A stretch of DNA of 64,000 nt, from the NCBI RefSeq assembly GCF_000280925.3, contig NZ_CP012109.1, forward strand, positions 868,001-932,000, given 5' to 3'. Positions 16,932-24,656 of this stretch are shown here, piece after piece (position 1 is the first letter of the stretch; each line of letters opens with the position of its first letter). The notes below the pieces were generated by a model. That model had not been told where the DNA came from, did not search any database, and saw only the letters and a list, made by a program, of their open reading frames with translations. The DNA comes from Myxococcus hansupus. GTDB taxonomy: Bacteria; Myxococcota; Myxococcia; Myxococcales; Myxococcaceae. Both the position numbers and the translations under genes were made by a program.

Positions 16932-17258
16932 GGGGCGCTCCGAAAGGGATGGGTCGGCCACAGTGCACCTGGTTGCGACTCCAGGACACCCCCCCGCGGG
17001 GCACCGCGCCAGTCAGAAGCCGGACATTTGCCGGCCCGCCCTCTCGGCCATCGTGGGTGAGACAGTCGCTAGACGTCGGAGCAGCGGGCCCGGGCTGGTG
17101 GACATGGCAAGGCACGTCGACCCGAGGATGCTCCGCAAGCATCCTCGGGGGCCCACGCCACGGAAGAAAGGCTACGCTCCATGACTCGAGGTGCGCCGAC
17201 AGGTCGCGACGTCACGCGTCCTTTCAGCGGGCGCCATCGATGACATCAAACAAGATGT
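16932..17258. other. gap after the RhiA-like gene, with hairpin
   Basis: 327 nt with no supported gene. It contains a perfect 12-bp inverted repeat, CCCGAGGATGCT (17121-17132) and AGCATCCTCGGG (17138-17149) with a 5-nt loop, about 110 nt after the RhiA-like stop. This is a likely terminator for that gene, without a T tract. The upstream region of the aminotransferase also lies here. Confidence 0.45.
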
Positions 17259-18023
17259 TCAATGGGGTTCGCTTGATGGCTCGACGAGCCATGTATTGTC
17301 TTCTTGTAACGTCGCAGTGAGTGCGTAGGTATTGTCTGGGTAGATGGCCGCAGCCGTCTGGGTGACTGTCTGGATGTCCAGCACCGTCCCCACTTTCTGG
17401 TCATCCCCGGCCGCGACCCAATACGAGGGCGTGGGCGTAAAGACATGCTTGAGATTGGCGCCAGCCTGGGCCGCGAACGTCCCGGCATCCCCCATTCCGA
17501 TGCCCACCGAGAACGTTTGCTTGGGGACAAGCGTATCATCGTAGATAGTCAAGGTCCCGGGGGCGTTGCCGGGCTTCGCAGGCGTCAGGTTCGGTCCAGG
17601 CTGTACCACAAAATTAGTCGTGTCCCCTGCTGTTGGATCCGCATCGATTGACATCCCTGCCACGAACGAAACGCCAGGCGTCAACTCACCCGTTTCTGCC
17701 CAGACGAAGGAATAGTTGATCTCCCACTTGAAGGTAATCTCCGCGCCCGGAACAATCATGTACGGGCTGGCGAGCCATGCCAGTGAGAAGATTTCGTCTG
17801 TCTGTTCTGGGAATGTCTGGTAGACGTAGAAAATCCACGGCAGGGCGGATTTATTCACCATGGTGAGGTAGTAGGTCGTGCCGGGGGCGGTCGACCTCAC
17901 TCCCTCCATCTCGAAGCCGTAGGGATTGCTCCCTCCACGCTTCGGTGCATCCACCTTGGCAATGTAGGCGCTCTGGTTTTCCGGGGGCGTCGTCGCTGGG
18001 GGTACGTCCATGGCAAACATCAT
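17259..18023 (-). CDS. RhiA-like (rhizosphere-induced) secreted/cell-surface protein
   Basis: 254 residues from ATG 18023 (MMFAMDVPPATT), with GGAGAG at good spacing. The sequence is beta-rich and resembles the RhiA family as I remember it: YYLTMVNKSALPWIFYVYQTFP, SLAWLASPYMIVPGAEITFKWEINYSF, VSFVAGMSIDADP, SVGIGMGDAGTFA and TYALTATLQEDNTW. RhiA is a quorum-sensing-controlled protein of unknown biochemical role in rhizobia. No signal peptide. G+C is below that of flanking housekeeping genes. The bases just before the start (GAGAAGCCCAT) match those before the MACPF start. Confidence 0.65.
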   Translation of the reverse strand: MMFAMDVPPATTPPENQSAYIAKVDAPKRGGSNPYGFEMEGVRSTAPGTTYYLTMVNKSALPWIFYVYQTFPEQTDEIFSLAWLASPYMIVPGAEITFKWEINYSFVWAETGELTPGVSFVAGMSIDADPTAGDTTNFVVQPGPNLTPAKPGNAPGTLTIYDDTLVPKQTFSVGIGMGDAGTFAAQAGANLKHVFTPTPSYWVAAGDDQKVGTVLDIQTVTQTAAAIYPDNTYALTATLQEDNTWLVEPSSEPH

Positions 18024-18392
18024 GGGCTTCTCTCCGGTGTGGTGACTGCTGTTTGTTTCTGCGTGAGACGTCTGCCGTCGCCCACGGTCACGGACGCTGG
18101 GCGCTTGCAGGGAATGAAGGCGGGGGGAGCGGCTGCGCCTTCCCACTCGGCCATCTCTCACGAGCACGCGTCATGCCAGCCGGCGCTGACACGGTGACGA
18201 CAGTGGGGGCGGCGGCGCTGTCGCGTGCGGGCGCCTGTCCCGGACATGTCCGGACATGTCCGGACGCGGGCGGCTTTGGCCTCGTCACGGAGCGTGATGC
18301 ACCCGTGTCGCGGCGACCCATACGCGGGTAGGGCCGCCTGTACGAGGAGGGGGTCGCTGACGCCGGTCAGGGCGCGTCGCCGGCTCTGGGCC
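18024..18392. other. upstream region of the RhiA-like gene
   Basis: 369 nt between the RhiA-like start and the end of the next gene. Its main feature is the doubled palindrome at 18240-18263. Frames across it are low-complexity. It probably carries the RhiA-like promoter. Confidence 0.45.
18240..18263. promoter_or_regulatory. doubled palindromic operator-like site
   Basis: Two overlapping copies of the perfect 14-bp palindrome CCGGACATGTCCGG (18240-18253 and 18250-18263) share four bases, so the whole 24-bp block is itself palindromic, with 10-bp (one helical turn) spacing between centres. It lies 217-240 nt before the RhiA-like start. The geometry suggests cooperative binding of two dimers on one DNA face; the regulator is unknown. 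Confidence 0.55.
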
Positions 18393-18767
18393 TCACGGTG
18401 CTGGTTCTGGTGCCTTCACCAGCGACAGGCGCCAAATCCCCCAGACGTATGACGCGACCAGCACCCCAAGCGTCACAGCCGACCAGGTCAGCATCTCCTC
18501 ATGGCGGAGTGTGTCACCGTGGTAGGCGCCCGCCGAGCAGAGTGCCAAGACCCCGAGGGCGGGAAGCGCGCAGAACAGCAAGATGAACTGCCAGACAGCC
18601 GCGGCCCTGTGGCTTCGGACGATCGCCCCCACGAGGGCCGCGGTGAGGGCCAGCAGGTAGATGGGCGGCAGGAACACGAACATCGCCAGCGGGCACATGT
18701 CGCTCGCCCATGCGGGAGTGGCCAGCAGCGATATCGCAACGCCGTACGTCCGCGTCAGCGCACGCAT
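18393..18767 (-). CDS. small polytopic membrane protein
   Basis: 124 residues from ATG 18767 (MRALTRTYGV) with GAGGAG before it. A signal-like N-terminal helix ending LLATPAWAS is followed by three membrane helices (MFVFLPPIYLLALTAALVGAIV; VWQFILLFCALPALGVLALC; VTLGVLVASYVWGIWRLSL). No family recognised. It stands alone between the RhiA-like upstream region and a hypothetical gene on the same strand. Confidence 0.7.
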   Translation of the reverse strand: MRALTRTYGVAISLLATPAWASDMCPLAMFVFLPPIYLLALTAALVGAIVRSHRAAAVWQFILLFCALPALGVLALCSAGAYHGDTLRHEEMLTWSAVTLGVLVASYVWGIWRLSLVKAPEPAP

Positions 18768-18977
18768 CAGGACTCCTCTACCCGTGGGCCGACTCCCAAA
18801 CCATCGCATGTCGGGACCATCCCATGGCCTGCCCTGAAGAGTCACTCCATGTATCGACTCGGAGGCCGGTGCCCAGGCGTCAATCCATCGCATTCCACGC
18901 GCGGACCCGCTCGATGTGGCTGGACATGGCGAAGGCCCGTTCAGTCGCCAAGGGCCCTCGTGGGCGGCGTTGGCTTT

Positions 18978-19400
18978 TCAGCTCCCCGCGATGAGTGCCT
19001 GGAGGGCGTGCTCGTAGGCTTGGCGCTCGAATTCGAAGGGGCCGAAGCCGACGTAACTCCACTCGCCCGCCGCGCTGTTCGGCCCTCGCTGGGGATTGGC
19101 GAAATCGCACCAAACGACTCGGTCCTCCCGCACTTCGATGCGGCACTCCAGGGGCCAGCAGCCGGAGAATCCACAGTCACCGCATGTCAGCACAGGGATT
19201 CCGTCGTTGTGATGAACGTGCTGCAACGGGTGGTGCGTGGCCTCGTCGTAGGCCAACCAGGTGTAGGCGCCCGCGATGCTCGGGCTCCCCTCGCGTATTG
19301 CCATGGGGCGTTCGAACTCGCGCACCAAGTCAATGAGCAGATGTTCGTTGATGCGGATGCGAAGGCAGCAACAGGGCCCCGCGAGGCCCGTGCTCAACAA
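18978..19400 (-). CDS. conserved hypothetical with a Cys-pair motif
   Basis: About 140 residues if it starts at TTG 19400, which overlaps the stop of the nuclease gene by 7 nt and suggests translational coupling. A shorter start at MAIREG is possible. The core GIPVLTCGDCGFSGCWPLECRIEV has four Cys that could bind zinc. The C-terminus is aromatic-rich (WSYVGFGPFEFERQAYEHALQAL). Function unknown. Its location immediately after a repair-type nuclease may be chance. Confidence 0.55.
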   Translation of the reverse strand: MLSTGLAGPCCCLRIRINEHLLIDLVREFERPMAIREGSPSIAGAYTWLAYDEATHHPLQHVHHNDGIPVLTCGDCGFSGCWPLECRIEVREDRVVWCDFANPQRGPNSAAGEWSYVGFGPFEFERQAYEHALQALIAGS

Positions 19401-20461
19401 GAAGGCGCTTCCGTTGGGCAGGGCATTTCAGGCAGCGCCTCGGGATGGAGACGGAACCAGCGTGCGATGAGCATCACTTCCTGTGCCTCGTGCGCTCGGA
19501 AGCCGAGCGTCTCCGGTTCAGGCCGCTCGAAGATTTCGCGAGCGGTCGCTTCCAGCGCGTGTTGCTGTTCGGTCGTGAAGGGCGCGGGCAGCTCCGCGCG
19601 CACGCTGCCCCGGCGCACCACGTAGACGCGGTCATCGCCTCCATACCCAGGCACCGCGTACACGAAGGTGAGGCGCTTGAGCATGCGGCTCAGCTCCACC
19701 ACCCAGCCGCGCATCAACTCCAGCCGCTCGGCCCGGTCTCGCAGCTCTGCGGCGTATTCGAACTGAAGCCGGCGGGCCGCCATCGCCATGCGTTCGCGCA
19801 GCAGCGTCAGCGGTGTGTCGGAGGTGCCTTCGAGGAAGGCCCGGGCCTGGGCGACGCGTGCGCTGTACTCCGCATGGGTGCAGCCCGATGCGCAGGGCGC
19901 CAGGCAGCGTGACAATTGGCCGCGCATGCACAGCGGCTCTTGTTTCAGCGGGAAGAGCAGACCCTGGTCCGCCAGTCGCATGGGCGTGTCCGCCGCGCAG
20001 TCGCGCAGTTCGAGCAGGTCGCTCACCGCGCGCACCACGTCGGACACGGCGCTCCTGCCGTGGAAGGGGCCGTAGTAGTCGCCGCTCTCTCCGGTGGCGC
20101 GGGACACGACGCGCAGGCGCGGCACGGCTTCTCGCGTGAGGTGGATGAAGCAGTGGCCCCGGTCGCGCTTGTGCTCCACGTTGTAGAGGGGCCGCTGCGA
20201 CTTGATGAGCCGGAACTCATGCAGCAGCGCGGCGAACTCGCTGGGTGTGTACTCCCATTCGAGGCGGTGTGCGTGGGCGATGATTTCCGCGGCCTTCTCG
20301 TGCTCCTCCGCGCGGAAGTACGACAGCAGCCGCGTGCGCACCCGCACCGACTTGCCCACGTAGAGCACCTCGTTGGACGGCCCGAGCATCCGGTAGACGC
20401 CAGGGCGGTTCTCGGCGTGCTCGCGGACGTGGGCGAAGAGGGCTGCGACGCGGGATTCCAT
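19394..20461 (-). CDS. GIY-YIG nuclease, short UvrC/Cho-type
   Basis: 355 residues from ATG 20461 (MESRVAALFA). The GIY-YIG domain is intact: PGVYRML with catalytic Tyr23, LYVGKS at 33-38, Glu83 in LLHEFRLIKSQRPLYN and Asn95. A UVR-like helical pair follows (RMAMAARRLQFEYAAELRDRAERLE), then ~100 residues of unknown fold. The second (RNase-H-like) nuclease and the HhH domain of full UvrC are absent, so it is like Cho, which makes the 3' incision at bulky lesions in nucleotide excision repair. The upstream part of the long frame (to 20845) is rejected as non-coding. Confidence 0.85.
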   Translation of the reverse strand: MESRVAALFAHVREHAENRPGVYRMLGPSNEVLYVGKSVRVRTRLLSYFRAEEHEKAAEIIAHAHRLEWEYTPSEFAALLHEFRLIKSQRPLYNVEHKRDRGHCFIHLTREAVPRLRVVSRATGESGDYYGPFHGRSAVSDVVRAVSDLLELRDCAADTPMRLADQGLLFPLKQEPLCMRGQLSRCLAPCASGCTHAEYSARVAQARAFLEGTSDTPLTLLRERMAMAARRLQFEYAAELRDRAERLELMRGWVVELSRMLKRLTFVYAVPGYGGDDRVYVVRRGSVRAELPAPFTTEQQHALEATAREIFERPEPETLGFRAHEAQEVMLIARWFRLHPEALPEMPCPTEAPSC

Positions 20462-20618
20462 GGGACGGCGGGCCCGTACCGTAACGTGTGAAGCGTGTGG
20501 CTTCCACGGCCCGGAACCCTGCGCTCCGCTCGCGAGGTGAAGCCGCTTGGGGAGGCACCTGCCGGACGTTGCCGTTCGCGGCGGCGAGCAGGCGCGAGGA
20601 CCTCCCCGCGTGACGAAA

Positions 20619-20894
20619 CTACTCCGCCTGCGCGCTGGGACAGCCAAGGCCCGGGCACGGACAGAAGGTGAACTCGCAGAGCAGCCGGGACTCTTCGCAT
20701 CGCTGCGCGGCTTCAAGCGTCGGCGCGTTGCGCATGCAGCCGTTGTAGAGCCAGCCGCAGTCATTGCACGCCATCGCCTCGACCTCGCCACGCGCGTCGA
20801 TGCCCTGCGGTGCCGCGGACTCCGCGGCGTCTTCGATACCGCCACATCCCATCAGCAGCCCGACCGCCAGTACCGCTCCCAGCAATCCTCGCAT
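20619..20894 (-). CDS. small Cys-rich lipoprotein
   Basis: 91 residues from ATG 20894, with a near-perfect AGGAGGT before it. The lipobox LLMGC follows a hydrophobic run. The mature part has eight or so Cys (CNDCGWLYNGCM, CEESRLLCEFTFCPCPGLGC), so it is probably disulfide-rich on the cell surface. No known family; function unknown. Confidence 0.78.
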   Translation of the reverse strand: MRGLLGAVLAVGLLMGCGGIEDAAESAAPQGIDARGEVEAMACNDCGWLYNGCMRNAPTLEAAQRCEESRLLCEFTFCPCPGLGCPSAQAE

Positions 20895-21014
20895 GTGACC
20901 TCCTGATATTGGGGATTGCCAGTATATCCGGACCGGCCGTGTCCGGCGCGGGGGGGCGCGGTGGGCGGCGGCTCTCAAGGGAAGCCGCTCGCCCTGTGCC
21001 GCGGTGAAGCGAGA

Positions 21015-21374
21015 CTACGTGGGCTCGATGAAGTTCAGCCGGTACCCATCCGGGTCGGTGACGATGAGCTCGCGGGTGAACCAGGGCTGCACCGTGGGGC
21101 CGTCCACGGCGGCGCCCTGGGCCTGGGCCCGCAGGAGCACCTCGTCCACGCTGTGGGGCGCCTCGGCGCGCAGGCCGATAAGCACACCCGTACCGCGCCG
21201 TCCCTCCAGCTTCAGTTGGGGCGGCGGGGTGACCAGGTAGACATCCAGGACCTCGGCCCACCGGAGGTGGACAAAGGGCGGCTCAGCGCTCACACGCTCG
21301 AAGCCCAGCGCTTCGTAGAAGGCGACCGAGCGCGCGCTGTCCGTGACGAGCAGTTTGACGAAAGCCGCCGTCAC
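21015..21374 (-). CDS. glyoxalase/bleomycin-resistance-type (VOC) protein
   Basis: 119 residues with the paired beta-alpha-beta layout of the VOC superfamily (VKLLVTDSARSVAFYEALGFERV at the start; ELIVTDPDGYRLNFIEP at the end, with the usual metal-ligand Glu). It may be a lyase, dioxygenase or drug-binding protein. Its ATG overlaps the stop of the GST gene (ATGA), so the two are coupled. A GST next to a VOC protein suggests electrophile detoxification. Confidence 0.85.
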   Translation of the reverse strand: MTAAFVKLLVTDSARSVAFYEALGFERVSAEPPFVHLRWAEVLDVYLVTPPPQLKLEGRRGTGVLIGLRAEAPHSVDEVLLRAQAQGAAVDGPTVQPWFTRELIVTDPDGYRLNFIEPT

Positions 21375-21979
21375 TTCACGAGACCTTCGGCCTTCAGGGC
21401 CTCCTGCACGGCGGGGCGCTCGGCCACGCGGGCGTGGTAGGCGCGCAGCGCGGGGAAGGGCGTCAGGTCCACCTTCGTGTGACCGGCCCAGTTGAGCACG
21501 GTGAAGAGGTAGGCATCCGCGATGGTGAACTGGTCGCCGGCGATGAACGCCTGCTTCGCCACCACGGACTCAGCGTGTCCCAGCCGCAGGGCCAGCCGCT
21601 CGCGCGTCAACTGCCCGGCAGCCTCCGGGAGGGCGGGATTGAAGAGCGGGCTGAAGCCCTTGTGGAGCTCCGAGGAGATGAAGGAGAGCGTCTCCTGGAG
21701 GCGGTAGCGCTCCAGGGTGCCGTTGGCCGGCGCCAGCTTCTTGTCGGGGACCTGGTCCGCCAGGAACTGGAGGATGGCGGGGACCTCCGTCAGCACGCTG
21801 CCGTCGTCGAACTGGATCGCCGGGACATAACCCTTGGCGTTGATGGCGAGGAAGTCCGCGCCCGTCTCCGTCTTCTTGGCGCGGATGTCCACCTTCTCGA
21901 GCGTGAAGGGGAGGCCCCCTTCACGCAGGACGATGTGCGGGGACAGCGAACAGGCGCCGGGAGCATGGAAGAGTTTCAT
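21371..21979 (-). CDS. glutathione S-transferase, beta-class-like
   Basis: 202 residues. The opening MKLFHAPGACSLSPHIVLREGGLPF is the classic bacterial (GstA-like) N-terminus, with the Cys and Ser/His that contact glutathione. VPAIQFDDGSVLTEVPAILQFLAD is the thioredoxin-fold part, and the helical C-terminal domain has the N-capping FTIADAYLFTVLNW. It conjugates or isomerises electrophiles in the cytoplasm. Coupled to the VOC gene downstream. Confidence 0.92.
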   Translation of the reverse strand: MKLFHAPGACSLSPHIVLREGGLPFTLEKVDIRAKKTETGADFLAINAKGYVPAIQFDDGSVLTEVPAILQFLADQVPDKKLAPANGTLERYRLQETLSFISSELHKGFSPLFNPALPEAAGQLTRERLALRLGHAESVVAKQAFIAGDQFTIADAYLFTVLNWAGHTKVDLTPFPALRAYHARVAERPAVQEALKAEGLVK

Positions 21980-22213
21980 GGCGCGGATTCCTGCACGAGT
22001 CCGGCTCCGGGTGCCATGAATTCAAATGCACGCCAGGGTAGGTGCTCGCACGCCACGTCGCGCGAGGCCCCCCGGGTCGGCCTTGCCCAGGTGACCGGCT
22101 GGCACTGCGAGTGATAGTGGTGCGCGCGGGCCGGCAACGGTCCGGGGAGCTCGTCCGGTCATTTCACCTCAGCGCATGCCCGGCCCCGCGGGCCTGCTCG
22201 GATACCTGAACCT

Positions 22214-23068
22214 ATGCGTTTCAAGCAGTCTCTCCTGCTGCCCCTCGCGGTCCTCTCCCTGGGTGTGCTGCCGGCGTGCTCGGATGATGGCGATGACAAC
22301 CCGCCGGGTGGCGATGCGGGCACGACGGACGCCGGTACCGATGCGGGAGTCGACGCGGGTGACGACTACCCGGGGCCCAGCACCGAGCCCGGTACGTGTC
22401 CCGAGGGCGCGCTGCTCTGCGAGTTGTTCGACGACGGGGCGTCTCCGCCCGCGCACTGGATGGCGGAGACCGAGAACGCCACGATCCAGGTCGATGGTAC
22501 GCGGACGCGCAACGGCGCGGGTGCGCTGCACATCGTCACCGTGGACGGACGCGACGAGCGGGTGCAGCCGGGCGCCACCATCGCGCGGTTGCGGCGGCGC
22601 ATCGACGCGTTCGACACCCGGCTCTTCGTGCGCGCGCACGTCTACATGCGCTCGTTGCCGGGGATGTTCGGGCAGATGGGCACCTTCTTCGTGCTCTCCA
22701 ACTTCGAATCGGACTTCGGTGGCTTCGAGCTCCAGGTGATGCAGGACAGCGGCTTCGCGCTGGACGACTGGACGATGCGCGAGGGGCAGGGGTGGAACCG
22801 TCAGCCCGAGCCCATCGGGGTGGGCATGGAGGCCGGGCGGTGGGTGTGCCTGGAGTGGGAGGTCCGCCGCGACAGCGCGTCGAGCACGCACGGCAACACG
22901 CGCGTCTACGTGGACGGCACGCTGGCGCATGACTTCACGAGCGTCGGCATGCGCGCCTTCAACAACATCGCCGTGGGCTACGGCTTCGTCCATCCGTTGG
23001 GGCCGTCGGGCTCCGAGACGTGGCTCGACAACGTCGTGGTCAGCACGCGGCGCATCGGCTGCGACTGA
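22214..23068 (+). CDS. secreted lipoprotein, copy 1
   Basis: 284 residues. Lipoprotein signal MRFKQSLLLPLAVLSLGVLPAC, then a Gly/Asp/Ala/Thr linker (~25-50) and a ~230-residue all-beta domain. The domain has LCELFDDG, an ATIQVDGTRTRNGAGALHI strand pair, RLFVRAHVYMRSLPG and a final WLDNVVVSTRRIGCD. The pattern suits a concanavalin-like jelly roll (polysaccharide lyase or lectin-like); no catalytic motif was assigned. Two or more Cys may bridge. Its paralogue follows at 23505. Confidence 0.82.
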   Translation: MRFKQSLLLPLAVLSLGVLPACSDDGDDNPPGGDAGTTDAGTDAGVDAGDDYPGPSTEPGTCPEGALLCELFDDGASPPAHWMAETENATIQVDGTRTRNGAGALHIVTVDGRDERVQPGATIARLRRRIDAFDTRLFVRAHVYMRSLPGMFGQMGTFFVLSNFESDFGGFELQVMQDSGFALDDWTMREGQGWNRQPEPIGVGMEAGRWVCLEWEVRRDSASSTHGNTRVYVDGTLAHDFTSVGMRAFNNIAVGYGFVHPLGPSGSETWLDNVVVSTRRIGCD

Positions 23069-23160
23069 GTCCACGCGCGGCCTCCACCGTGCTTGTCAGG
23101 CGCCGTGGTGACACGAAGGCTCGCGCGCCGATGCGCGGGCCTCGTGAATGGACACACGGC

Positions 23161-23318
23161 ATGTCGTTGAATGGCATGGGACCGAGGACGTTCGACCTGA
23201 CGGCGGGGACGAGCGGCGCCGTCGGCGGGTGGAGGCAGGGGCGTCGCACGTGGGCTCGCGGCGCTTTGCGTCTGCGACGAATCACGGTGGCGGCTTCCTG
23301 GGCCGTGCGAAGGTCATG
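23161..23318 (+). pseudogene. wrecked copy of the PARG gene
   Basis: It begins MSLNGMGPRTFD, matching the intact gene's MSLKGIGQQTLD. It then jumps, with a ~200-bp internal loss and a frame change, to VEAGASHVGSRRFASATNHGGGFLGRAK, matching residues ~81-108 of the intact gene, and ends where the second duplication unit starts. The catalytic QEE is absent. A clear remnant left by the segmental duplication. Confidence 0.75.
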
Positions 23319-23504
23319 AATCCCAATGCATGCCGGGTTAGGTCTCTGGCGCCTTGGCGGGCCCCGGGTCTGTCTTACCCGGGTGACCCGCAGGCATTGT
23401 GAGTGATAAGGGATGCGTTGGTCGGCCCTGGTCTGGGGAACCCGTCCGGCCATTTCATCTCACCGCATGCCCGGCCCCGCGGGCCTGTCCGGATACCCGA
23501 GCCC

Positions 23505-24548
23505 ATGCGTTTCAAGCGGTCTCTCCTGCTGCCTCTCGTGGTTCTTGCTCTGGGCGTGCTGCCGGCGTGCTCGGAGGGTGGTGATGACAACCCGCCCCGC
23601 ACGGACGCGGGCATGGATGCCGGCGCGGGAGGGGACACCGACGCGGGGGCGGGCGAGGAGTCCGACGCCGGGGCCGACGCGGGTGCAGGTGAGGACGCCG
23701 GTGCCGATGCGGGGGCGGGCGAGGACGCAGGCGCCGACGCGGGTGCGGAGTCCGACGCGGGTGCGGAGTCCGACGCGGGGATGGATGCCGGCGTGGGCGA
23801 GGACTCTGACGCGGGGACGGACGCGGGCGCTGACGCCGGCGACGACTACCCCGGGCCCAGCAACGAGCCCAGCACTTGTCCCGATGACGTGCTGCTTTGC
23901 GAGCTGTTCGACGAGGGCATGACTCCGCCCCCGTATTGGACGGTTCATGAGGATCACGCCACCCTCCAGGTCGACGGTACACGGACGCGCAATGGCGCGG
24001 GCGCGCTGCACATCATCACCGAGGACGGGCACGACGGGCGGGAGCAGGTCGTTTCCACCATCGCGAATGCGCAGCGTCGAATCGACGCGTTCGGCACCCG
24101 GCTCTTCGTGCGCGCGCACGTCTACATGCGCTCGTTGCCGAGGATCTTCGGGCAGATGGGCACCGTCTTCATGCTCGCCAATCTGGATGAGGACTTTGGT
24201 GGGGTCGAACTCCAGGTGATGCAGGACAGCGGCTTCGCGCTGGACGACTGGACCGGCCGCGAGGGGCAGGGGTGGACCCCTCAGCCCGAGCCCATTCTGG
24301 TGGGCATGGCAGCCGGGCGGTGGGTGTGCCTGGAGTGGGAGGTCCACCGTGAGAGCACGTCCAGCACACACGGCGACATGCGTGTCTACGTGGACGGCAT
24401 GCTGGCGCATGACTTCGTCAACATCGGCATGCGCGCCTTCAACAGCATCACCGTGGGCTACGGCTTCGTCCACCCCTTGGGGCCGTCGGGCTCCGAGACG
24501 TGGCTCGACAACGTCGTGGTCAGTACGCGACGCATCGGCTGCGACTGA
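23505..24548 (+). CDS. secreted lipoprotein, copy 2, with long DAGA linker
   Basis: 347 residues from ATG 23505 (MRFKRSLLLPL...LPAC). Nearly the same C-terminal beta domain as copy 1 (LCELFDEGM, QVDGTRTRNGAGALHI, MQDSGFALDDW, WLDNVVVSTRRIGCD). The linker has expanded to ~100 residues of repeated Asp-Ala-Gly-Ala/Glu units encoded by imperfect GACGCGGG-type repeats (23600-23850). Such linkers hold surface domains away from the outer membrane. The linker difference shows slippage growth after duplication. Confidence 0.83.
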   Translation: MRFKRSLLLPLVVLALGVLPACSEGGDDNPPRTDAGMDAGAGGDTDAGAGEESDAGADAGAGEDAGADAGAGEDAGADAGAESDAGAESDAGMDAGVGEDSDAGTDAGADAGDDYPGPSNEPSTCPDDVLLCELFDEGMTPPPYWTVHEDHATLQVDGTRTRNGAGALHIITEDGHDGREQVVSTIANAQRRIDAFGTRLFVRAHVYMRSLPRIFGQMGTVFMLANLDEDFGGVELQVMQDSGFALDDWTGREGQGWTPQPEPILVGMAAGRWVCLEWEVHRESTSSTHGDMRVYVDGMLAHDFVNIGMRAFNSITVGYGFVHPLGPSGSETWLDNVVVSTRRIGCD

Positions 24549-24656
24549 GCCCACGCGCCGCCACGGCGTGTGTCAGGATGCCTTGGGAATGTTCGTGTTG
24601 AGGTGACACGAAGGCTCGCGCATCGATGCGCGGGCCCTGTGGACAGGACACACGAC

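Noticed and set aside
20462..20845. upstream extension of the UvrC/Cho-like frame
   Set aside because: Arg/Ser/Ala filler without homology; the enzyme's normal N-terminus is at 20461.
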